This document shows positions 1-10,600 of a stretch of DNA of 64,000 bases, one piece after another. A program made the translations under genes and the position numbers. Numbering within the stretch: position 1 is the stretch's first letter; each line of letters opens with the position of its first letter. The stretch is from Amyelois transitella (lineage: Eukaryota; Arthropoda; Insecta; Lepidoptera; Pyralidae): assembly GCF_032362555.1 (NCBI RefSeq), contig NC_083510.1, positions 6,227,501 to 6,291,500 of the forward strand. Reading direction: 5' to 3'. The notes under the pieces were generated by a model. That model worked only from the letters and a program-made list of their open reading frames with translations, was not told the DNA's origin and did not search any database.

Positions 1-240
1 TACTTTCAGAACTTGCAAATATTCTATTCAATACATAAAATGAATGAACCGATTTAGATATGGAAAGACTAGGAGTCGTCGAAAGCCTAAAAGGCGAGGT
101 AAAGTAGGAAGGGAGTGACAGGGGAGATGATGCACCATCTCTCCTGTCACCTCAGATGGTTAGACAGACAGACGGACAGCGGAGGCTTAGTAATACGGTC
201 CCGTTTTACCCTTTGGGTACGGAACCCTAAAAATGATGTA
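1..240 (-). repeat. End of a common lepidopteran interspersed repeat (GGGTTCCGTA family)
   Basis: Read on the minus strand from about 232, the DNA begins TTAGGGTTCCGTACCCAAAG, then a run resembling AACGGGACCGTATTACTAAG and a CTGTCCGTCTGTCTGTC stretch near 160-185. This signature recurs at 29099-29136, 45603-45680 and 47390-47490 in this window. It is non-coding. The exact family name and left boundary cannot be given from sequence alone. Confidence 0.65.
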
Positions 241-384
241 CACATATAAATTCACTTTCAAAACCTAACAACTATAAACTTTCATTTAAATATCTTTAAT
301 TAGCAAATAAATAGCATAGTAACATATATCAAATGGCAGCTAGACATGTAATTTTTTGCCATAAGCATTTATACGAGCACTTAC

Positions 385-950
385 GGTCAACTCTGATTGA
401 CTAGATTCTTTCGCATTAACACTGACTGGGTAGGTATTATTATAGTCACCTAAAAATAAACGATCATCATCACATGCACATTCTTATGTTAGTAGATATA
501 AAAACTGTTGTAAAATATTGTTAACTAGCTGTGCAAATGTGTGCACCGTAATAGGATTAGTTCCTGAGATTAGCGCGTTCAAACAAAGAAACAATCTCTT
601 CAGCTTTATAATATTAGTATGATTAAACAAACAATAAGCCTTCCCGCCACCCCCGGTCGCACGTAAGTAGGTATTTATCTTAGTACCTATATGAAAAATT
701 ATTTACCGTCAGAAATCATCGGCAAAGTACATGCGTATTATAATATTGTGCTATAGTTAGGTGTAATACAATCAAAATATAGATCATAATAATACATTCC
801 GTTTCAATTTTCAACTAAGTAGGTAACAAAATCATTCTTACAAAAATCTTACCTAAAATTAATTACATAATGATTTTACTTACCCGCTTTTTTCGTATTA
901 TTACTTTCTCCACATACAAGGTTTAACATTTTTCTAGATCTGGAACTCAT
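385..950 (-). CDS. Unidentified gene, first two coding exons (partial, runs off left edge)
   Basis: Exon 1 is complement 884-950. It starts at an ATG at 950 and reads MSSRSRKMLNLVCGESNN and onward, ending in phase 1 at donor GTAAGT (878-883). Exon 2 is complement 385-449, after acceptor TTTATTTTTAG. It continues the frame with GDYNNTYPVSVNAKESSQSE and ends in phase 0 at donor GTAAGT (379-384). The splice sites and phases agree, giving 44 codons with no stop. The DNA just upstream (951-1060) looks like a 5' UTR or promoter. The MSSRS-type opening resembles N-termini I associate with uncharacterised lepidopteran proteins, but I cannot name a function. The gene lies downstream of, and perhaps inside a long intron of, the Q-rich gene on the same strand. 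An independent gene fits the phases better than another exon of that gene. Confidence 0.45.
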
Positions 951-1655
951 TACTATAAAATTATACACACAAATCAGCAAATTTAACGAAATTCAACGCA
1001 AACGCACAGCAAGAGCGACGGTTGAAACGCGACTTACACGGTTTTGGCTGACGGGCTGAATGAAATCAAAGTTTAAAGCTTACAAGTAAAACCAACAAAA
1101 CTACTTTATTATATTTTTCTTGTAGATAATATTTATTTACGAGAGAAATATGAATCAGTAAAAAGGACTAACAGATTATTAAATATTTTGTAAGTAGGTA
1201 ACATAGAGAATTTTATCTAACAAGTAACTGCTAAAAGCTTGCTAGTATTGTTAAGTATATTTTTGCAGTACTGGAATAATTTTGTTTTGTCAAAATTTAA
1301 CATGCCAAAACCATTGAAAATACGATTACTGATCTTTTCTGTAAATTTTATTTAAACATTTTATTTAACCACTACACATTACTGTTTTACTGTACATTTT
1401 TTTCAAAATTACATTGTAAGATATCTTAGCGAAAAGCTAAATCAGGAATGAAGCGTCATATCAAAAAACGGGTTTTACCAGCGTATAGAGCTTGAAAAGG
1501 AGATTATGAAGGTGCACTTAACTCAGTTTTGACAAAAAGTGACTTTAATTGGTTTTTGCAGTAAGGGGACGATATGTATGAAAGAGGTTATAATGAAAAT
1601 GACAAACAAGGTCTCTGAAATGACTATTTTTAAATTAAAAACTTTATCAACATAC
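951..1655. other. No coding sequence recognised
   Basis: AT-rich DNA between the partial gene at 385-950 and the last recognised exon of the Q-rich gene. The part near 951-1060 probably holds the promoter and 5' UTR of the partial gene. Around 1440-1560 lies moderately repeat-like DNA. No acceptor followed by a phase-0 open frame was found to continue the Q-rich gene. Confidence 0.5.
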
Positions 1656-4600
1656 CTGTTCTAAAACTTCTTGAAGTGTACAACTCTCTTTAGGCAGTGT
1701 AAAGGTTATAAGTCTTTGTTCTCCATTTTGAAGGAATATTAACATTTTTGCTGATTGGGGTTCGGAAGTATGTTCAGAAGTCCCACTTGGAGCCTCTGTA
1801 TTTTCTAAAGAAAAAATAACAATTTTATATTACATTTGATAAACAAAAAGATGTTCTACTCAAGAAAACCAGAATATCTAATGGGTAAGAAAACGAGATA
1901 ACGCAATATAGAACAGGCGAAAAATTGCTATGAGATAGATCATCTCTCTCTCTCTCTCTCTCATCTTATATTTATTTCCTTATCCCAGTTGCACCCTCGC
2001 GCCACTATGCTTTGGAGCTTGGGGTCTGCTATGTTTATGAGATATGTTGAAGATGATTTATATCAATATTAACTCTTTGTAGTACGAGATCCGGCTGCAA
2101 AATCACTACGTTCATCGCGTAGTTAATCAAACTCACATTTTAACATACATTTATGAATAGGATAATACATAAATAATAGGGTGCCAGTCAATAAGTGGCC
2201 GCAAGTAATTTTAATTAAATTAATGTTAATTAATTTTCCAAAAAAAATTTCGTTGACTTGTTTTTTAAATAAAATATCATCCACATCATAGAAATGTATG
2301 TAAAGAATTCGAAAATCAATGGGTGCCGTTACACACTCGGCCGCAACTACTACGCAGCCAGGTGTAAACAGGTAATATTTTGGTCTATTTATACGTTCAT
2401 GTCGTACACGCATGTTTTTTATATCAAATTAAAGCTAATTTTTTTTTTAATATGATGATATATCGCTGCCTGTGAATAAATGGCCGCAAATTAGGGTTGC
2501 TAGCTGTTAAAAATTCGAGGTATCCGAGATAAAGTGAAAGAGAGTTAGCGCGTAACGTATCTTTTGCTTTTAAAACAGTTATTTTTTTCATACATTCTCT
2601 ATGGTATCCAAAATCATTAGTAGATTCAACGGTTAAAATAATATCACAATATTTATATTTTTTGTTGCGGCGAAACATTAACATAGAGAAACACTTCTTA
2701 AAAGTTACAAGCACCCATTGATTTTCGAATTCTTTACATACATTTCCATGATGTGGATGATATTTTATTTAAAAAACAAGTGAACGAAATTTTTTTTGGA
2801 AAATTAATTAACATTAATTTAATTAAAATTACTTGCGGCCACTTATTGACTGGCACCCTATTATCTATGTATTATCCTATTCATAAATGTATGTTAAAAT
2901 GTGAGTTTGATTAACTACGCAATGAACGTAGTGATTTTGCAGCCGGATCTTAGACTATTGGGACTGTGAATAATGTTACGTTGAGTTAAATTTTGTGTTT
3001 TTGAGGTACTTATAGACTTCGTGCGTTTTGCTATTTATAACACATACCAAGTTGTGGCGTTTGTTGTGTTTGCATAGGGGGTACTCGTTGAACTGGCCTC
3101 GGCTGTTCTTTGCTTCTCACTAACGTTTGTCTTCCAGTATCCCTGAAAGCAACACATGGAGGAATATTAAATTTTTATAGGCAATTTCATAAGCACATAT
3201 GTTTTAGCATTGGTTATCACATATTATTTCATAGAAAAAGGAATTTTATTAAAAAATAAAATTACATTAATTACCTATTTTGCTGGTTTGGAGTCCGCGG
3301 CGGTTGCATTCTTCTAAAATCGGCCAGAGTTATTCTCTGTCCATTCGTCAAGGTCACAAACTGTCTTTCTTCCTCTGGGGTCTGGTCCATTAAAAGTTGT
3401 CCAATAATTTGTGAATGCTGTTGTAAATGTGGTTGTTCATAGGTAACAAAGCCATGTTGAGGGCTAAAGTTGACTTGTTGGTGTTGTTGCTGAGAGACTG
3501 AACTGCTAGGGAGTGACTGACGTAATGGTGGTGGAGGGGTGTGGAATTGTTGCGGTTGGTTTATATGGTCGCTCACTGGATTCTTGGACACTATCGCGGC
3601 TGTTATACTCTCTTCGAGATCGTCCATGTCGTTAGCGTTGTTAGGCTGAACGACTACTTTCTTCACCTGCGGCACTTGTTGGGGGTGAGGCGATGCTCTT
3701 TGCTGAAATTATAAAGGTTTCATATCACAAACAAAAATACAATAAATAGAAAGATACAATTATCCTTAGCCTTATCAAAAGACTGTTGGCTCTGTCTACC
3801 GCGTGAGAAATAAAGACGTGATTATATGCATGTAAAATACAAACCTGCATTGGAGTCAATTGATTCTGTTGAGGTAAAGGTCCATTCGTCTGGTTTCCCT
3901 GAACCACCGAGTGCTGGGAGACCTGGCCCTGCATAGCTTGTGCGACGATGGTGCCCTGTTGTGTTATAATCCGTGACGGCCCGTGGGGAGAATTCTGCTG
4001 GTTTAGCAGTATTTGGTGCTGTGAATACAACATAGTATGAAATTATTAATCATTAAAGATTGAATATCTTTCTCTAGGCGTTAGGCCAGGTTTCATCATC
4101 ACCTCACTGGAGAGGAGCTTGTGGTGCGCATTTGACCATGATCCTGGATTGGGTTATCATACTCAGCAACTCATTGCAAACATAGTGGAGGCAACTGGAT
4201 GTGCAGGTTTCCTAATTAGCAGTCACACTAAATTACATAATAAATTCAGATGGTATAACATCTGAATTTATTTTTTTTGGGAATATTTTTCATAGAAGTT
4301 AATAGTTATTCACTGTCAACCTATCGCTTAAGTGATAAAATGAGTTTACAATATATTTTTCACTCAACTTTTTTAAACAAAAAAAAAATTGTCGCTTAGT
4401 ACCTGATGAGGGGAAAGCTTAATTTGATTGATTTGCTGTTGATGTACTTGCTGGTTTAACACATGATGAGCCAACTGATGTTGCTGGTGTTGTGGTTGTT
4501 GCGCTTGTTGTTGTTGCTGCAATTGTTGCTGTTGAAGCTGCTGCTGCTGTTGTTGTTGTTGTTGTTGCTGCTGCTATTATAACACAAGAGTAAACTATTG

Positions 4601-7600
4601 CATTTGCATATTGTTTTTAAGCAATGCTACTAAGCCACATATATCCTACTAAAACTACTACTATATCTTGCTAAAGCATAAGCCAGGAGGATCATCATCT
4701 TTCTTGCACCAGATGTCTGGACAAATGCAAGGAGAATTATGATTGCTATTTAACCCTTCGTAAGCTTTAGGCCGTATCCGGGCATGTACTAGGAATGCTT
4801 TGTTCCGGATCCGTCCAAATGCACTCGTCGTAGTTTTTACACAAATATAATATCTAATAACAAGAAATAAGGTGTTTTATTATTTGAAATGTATTTCTAA
4901 CGAATGAAGCCGTCATAGACAACTGTCAAATATGAATTTCATCCGTTCATTTAGCTAACCAAGTCATTTCAAATTGTGACTTCGTTGTGTTGCAAAGTGA
5001 CTGAAGAACGTGTGAGAAAACTCGTCTTTTTTGGCTGTAATTACAAACAGGTATGTAAATGTTTTTATTTCGTTATTATATAGTTACTTTCGAAGCAATT
5101 ACGTGTAAAAGTTTATAGATTTAGTAAAAAAAGAAGGATTTTAGCTTTTTCAAAAGTAGATGGAGTGTGTTACATATTTCTTTCGTGTTAGTTTATGCAT
5201 TATATCCAATACCTCTGTAATGGATATAATTGGTTTTAGATAGTAAATTTATTATACTATTGAAATACACTAACTTTTTTACAATAAATACATGGATTTT
5301 GTAAATATCTTATATTTTTCAAGACTGAGAATCCGTTACACGCACACATACGCACTATGTCCGCCATCTTACTTGTGTCGTACACTGTCTGTGTATTGTA
5401 TCGCGACGCTAATATACAGCATGCTTTCAAAAGCCTCTGTGATTTATTCATTGATTGAAACTAAATCTACGAAATTTATTTTATTGGTTTTAGTCAAAAT
5501 GTCGTTTGGTTTTGATGACATGATGTCATGATAGTTGGGAGATGGTATACAGGATCTACGCTCCGGTAACTCGTATCGCGCTGTGTTTTAGCTCGTTAGT
5601 TTTGTCTCCGTGAGCACTTTCTGATGAAGTGACATCGAGGGTCTGATGATGCAGTCGGAAGGTGGTATACAGGATCTACGCTCCGGTAACTCGTATCGCG
5701 CTGTGTTTTAGCTCGTCAGTTTTGTCTCAGTGAGCACTTTCTGATGAAGTGACATCGAGGGTCTGATGATGCAGTCGGAAGGTGGTATACAGGATCTATG
5801 CTCCGGTAACTCGTATCGCGCTGTGTTTTAGCTCGTTAGTTTTGTCTCCGTGAGCACTTTCTGATGAAGTGACATCGAGGGTCTGATGATGCAGTCGGAA
5901 GGTGGTATACAGGATCTACGCTCCGGTAACTCGTATCGCGCTGTGTTTTAGCTCGTCAGTTTTGTCTCAGTGAGCACTTTCTGATGAAGTGACATCGAGG
6001 GTCTGATGATGCAGTCGGAAGGTGGTATACAGTATACAGGATCTACGCTCCGGTAACTCGTATCGCGCTGTGTTTTAGCTCGTTAGTTTTGTCTCCGTGA
6101 GCACTTTCTGATGAAGTGACATCGAGGGTCTGATGATGCAGTCGGAAGGTGGTATACAGTATACAGGATCTATGCTCCGGTAACTCGTATCGCGCTGTGT
6201 TTTAGCTCGTTAGTTTTGTCTCCGTGAGCACTTTCTGATGAAGTGACATCGAGGGTCTGATGATGCAGTCGGAAGGTGGTATACAGGATCTACGCTCCGG
6301 TAACTCGTATCGCGCTGTGTTTTAGCTCGTTAGTTTTGTCTCCGTGAGCACTTTCTGATGACATCGATGTCTGGTTTGAATACATGCTAATAATTTTATT
6401 TTATTGACAGATTAAAATGGAACCCCAAACCCCAAGTACTTCCAGAAGCATGTTTGTCGGCTTGGAGGTGACTAGAACTCCTCAGGGATCCCTTATTCGG
6501 GGCAGAGATGTAGTCTTGGAGACATCTGGATCAGGGAGGATTAGAGTATGTTATTTTCCAGTTTTGTTAACTTTCCCTTTTACTTTAAAAACAAAAACTG
6601 ATTATTTCGTATATTTTATTACAGCCTTGGCGGCCCCAAAATTTATCTGTGGAAGGCGAAGCCATAGAGATCGTGGATGAGTTGGTCCATGGCGGCGAAA
6701 AAGTAGCTGCTGTAAGAATGGTTTTCTTTTTTTTGATAACTTTAGTAGATGTTCAACTTTTTTTTAACTACCAAGATAATAATATGTCGAGATGTATACT
6801 AACTTATTGCTCACTTATTGATGTCTATTGTAAGGATTATCGAAACAAAATATTACCTATTATCACAACATGCAATGTTATTTACAAAATAATTATTTTT
6901 TAGGTACCAGAGGAACGTACGAAAGGTCAGCCGCGTAATCTTTTTGGCCGAGAACCTGTAAGTTTCATTTTCATAACACTCTTTGAAAGTATAAATTACT
7001 TGCATTGAGAAAGGGATTTTTATTTATTGCCGCTCTCATCGTGCACCGGACTATCTGATAGAAATCTAGTCCATCCAGTAACTAAGGTAATGTAACTAAG
7101 GGTGTTTGGTTTGTGCTTCAATAACACAATTCTGCTAAAATTGGCAATGCGGTATGAATGTATTGTAACTTCATTGATATAAAGGTGTTTGGTGTATGCT
7201 CAATAACGTAATTCAGCGAAATTGGCAATATGGCATGAATATATTGAAAGTTAATTGAATAAAAATGAACAGGAATCTCTATTCCTGTTCATCGTTGGGA
7301 TACACTAATTATTCCTTTTTATAAAAATATTGTGGTTGGCATCTCTAACAATACCCGCTTTTGTTATGTTTGTGTGTATGCTTGCATGTGGTTTAGGGTT
7401 TGGTTTTTTTAATAGGATGAAGACATACTGGATCCTGAGCTGGCTGAAGAATTAGCCATCGACTCTGGAAGTGATGAGGATGCCGAGGAAGAATTGACTC
7501 TCGATCAGTTACAGCAGATGTTGGAATCAGATGACGATTTTATTGAAGATGAAGTTAGTGAGGAGCCATTGACTTGGTCATCTGATTTTAACGAATTTAG

Positions 7601-10600
7601 AGGGGTCAGGGAGGACTTCAACGAAGAAGCTGGTCCTAAAATTGAGGGAACAAGTCCTTTAGGCTTGTTTACTCAAATTTGGGACCAGCCTCTGATGGAT
7701 TCTATTGTCCACGAAACGAATCATTACGCTTGGGAAACAATAACCGGTTTCTTTGAAACCGGAGACTCCATGCCAAGTAAATCTCGCATGAACGACTGGG
7801 TGGAAACTTCGGTTTCCGAACTATATAGGCTTATAGGTGTGATGATATTTATGTCAATATGTGTAAGAAGTAGGTTAGAGGAATATTGGATGACGGGTGT
7901 GATGGGTATGCCGGAGTTTCGAAAACTGATGTCAAGGGATCATTACGTAATGCTCTTAAAATTTTTGCACTTTACTGATAACAACAACATACATGTACAG
8001 GGGCGTGATAAGAAAATAGCTAAAATAAAACCTATTATAGATTATTTAAATAAAAAATTCCAGTCCATTTACGTGCCTCACAGAGAAGTATCGATAGACG
8101 AATCGTTGCTGCTTTGGAAGGGTCATTTAAGCTGGAAACAATGCATTCGTTCCAAAGCAGCTCGATTCGGTATCAAAAGTTATGAACTCTGTGAGGCCGT
8201 AACTGGATACGTAGTAAATTTAATTTTGTATGCCGGCAAAGGCACGACAACTGCAGAAACGGTTTACGGGTTTACTACATCCACTGCCAAAATAGTCCTT
8301 GAGCTTTTCAAGAACTATTTAGGCAAGGGATATACCCTGTTCATGGACAATTTTTATAATTCTGTTCCTCTGACCCAATTTCTAAAAAAACATAAAACTG
8401 ACGTAGTCGGTACTCTGAACCGTCGCCGAAAAGACACGCCCGTAGAAATCCAAAATTTGCAGGATAAAAGGATGGCTAGGGGTAGTGTGGTAAGTAGACA
8501 CTGTGGTGATGTATCCGTCATAGCATGGAAAGATGTGAAGCTTGTCACCACTGTATCTACTTACCACAAAACAGATATGGCTCCAGGGCACAGGGCTGGC
8601 CAACCCTGCTCCAAACCAGTCGTGGTCCATGAATATAATAAATACATGGGAGGCGTCGATCTCAAAGATCAAAAGCTAAGCATGTATTTATTAGAAAGAA
8701 AGAGGGGAATCAAATGGTATATTAAAGTTTTTAGACGTCTTTTAAATATATCTATTTTAAATGCATATATTATATATTGTGCTAACATTGGCCAGCATAA
8801 AAAAATGACTCACCGCCAATTTCGTTTCAAGCTTGCTGAAGAGCTCTGCTTAGAATTCGGACAAAACGTCTCCTCACGTTCGCGCCAGGTCCCCATCCCC
8901 ACCTGTAGCAGGCTGAACAGGGATTTTAATCATTTCCCTGTTCATAATGAGGTGACCGAGGAGCGAACCAAAAAACAAGATAAATTTAAGAGGGGACGTT
9001 GTGTTAGATGCAGGCAAAAATGTAACATCGCGTGCAGTCATTGCACGGTGTATATTTGTGTTGGCCAATGTTGGCTTGAGTATCATACTTTAGAAAATCT
9101 ATAGTTTGTAAATTACTTCTGTAGTTACATATATATAAAATATATAATTAAATATTATCTATTTATTTATATTAGTTATATATTTATATAAAATGTGTGA
9201 TGTAGTAGTCAACACACCAGACTGCTACTTCCAGGTCTCGGGTTCGATCCCCAGTCAGGTCAAGTTGGTAAATTATCTTTTTCATATTGACTTCTGATCT
9301 TGGGTGTTTATCTATTTATGTATACATTATTTTATTTTTAAATATTAATATTAGGATTATTGTTTAAAAATACTTTTTTCTCTTTGATCCCTTCTTTCTT
9401 AGGACTGCACTGGTTTGGTCTACGGGTTATAAGATACATAGAATGAATATACAAATAAAATAAAAAAAAAAAAAATTCAAAGCCCTTCAGGCGAGTAGGC
9501 GACCAATACTGTTGAAAAGAGTTTCTTTCGGCGTTTCTTCTCTTGCAGTGGTCGGTTACGAAGCGCTAGTAGTCTTTAGCTTTGAAAGAATTAATAATTT
9601 TAAATTTGAGTTTTGAATACATATCTATTTAATTTATCTAAATCGATAATTTTTACATGTAATTTGACGTAAAAAAGTGCCTACAAAGGCCTATTTTCTG
9701 AATAAACGTTTGAGTTTGGTTACAGTCGGCTTGAGCTCGATCGAACGCATGCGTGTTTTGAGTCCAAACATGCTTTGTTTAAAATTTAAGTTGACGTCAT
9801 TTAGAGACACTGCTGCAGTGCAGTTTGGTGCCTATTCTTCTGTTATCCTATTCTTCACTTGCGCTTCTGAATTTGTGTAAACTTTTTTGCATATGAATAT
9901 TCTGCAGACTGTTTAAATAACACCCTTTTAAAACGTTGTTGTTATCAGTAAAGTGAAATGATGGGAATCTAAAATTTCGATTCCTACGCAAAATTTTTTT
10001 GTTTAATTTGAATTCATAATTCATTAAAAATAAGTATTTTTTTTTACAAAACAACCGACTTCAACACTATTCCCTATCTCAAAAATTACTGAACCGATTT
10101 TGATGAAAGTATTTTTTTTCAATAAGTCTTTATATATTACATAGTTCTTATCATTATAGATTTATTGAAAAAAAAAACTTATCAAAAACAGTTCAGTAAT
10201 TATTTTTACAAAATTGTAATTTTATTTTTATTTTTTCATTGGTAAAAATAATTCCTAGTATGTACTATGAATCATTGGTAAAAATAATTACTAGTATGTA
10301 CTATGAATTGAATAGGTTTAGAGTAGTGGAAACCAATAAACATTGTACATTTTTGTATTCCAATAAAAGAAACATTTTAATCAACATTTTATTTTTATTT
10401 TTACAAGACACTCTTTTCCAAATTACTAACGTGCACAACTAAAAACAAACATCCTGTAGATATGCCCAGATCCGACCTAAAGCAGTTAGACAAACATTGA
10501 CAGTGGACGGATACGGCCATCAGCAGTTAGGCGTTAACCACATGCCGCCATTTTGTCCAGATACGGCCATCAGCAGACAAGCAAGGCAAACAAGTCACGC

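Larger units (their letters stand above)
4750..10537 (+). mobile_element. piggyBac-type transposon inserted antisense in an intron of the Q-rich gene
   Basis: The left end is TTAA (4750-4753) followed by CCCTTCGTAAGCTTTAGGCC and GTATCCGGGCATG. The right end, read on the complement from TTAA at 10534-10537, is CGCCTAACTGCTGATGGCCG then TATCCGTCC. The ends share TTAAC near the terminus and GGCCGTATCCG at almost the same distance inside. TTAA duplication is the hallmark of piggyBac elements, and a piggyBac transposase gene lies inside in plus orientation. A second, closer match to the left end (TAA..GCTTTAGG.CG.ATC.GGGCAT) lies at 10445-10490, so the right terminus may be rearranged. The total of ~5.8 kb is long for the family because of introns, a tandem array and SINE or LINE debris at 9200-9560. 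Confidence 0.6.

Noticed and set aside
884..950. Exon 884-950 as a continuation of the Q-rich gene
   Set aside because: The upstream exon ends in phase 0, and the only AG acceptor just before (ATAG/TAATGAG) would start with a TAA stop.
1560..1612. Terminal exon of the Q-rich gene directly after acceptor GTCATTTCAG
   Set aside because: It would need an intron of only ~45 bp, reads eight codons to a stop, and lies in repeat-like DNA.
2123..2714. Two 96-aa minus-strand frames
   Set aside because: They come from the inverted arms and centre of the foldback element and have no coding character.
5541..6372. CRISPR-like array
   Set aside because: Units are 120 bp of continuous near-identical DNA without unique spacers, in an animal genome; it is an ordinary tandem repeat.
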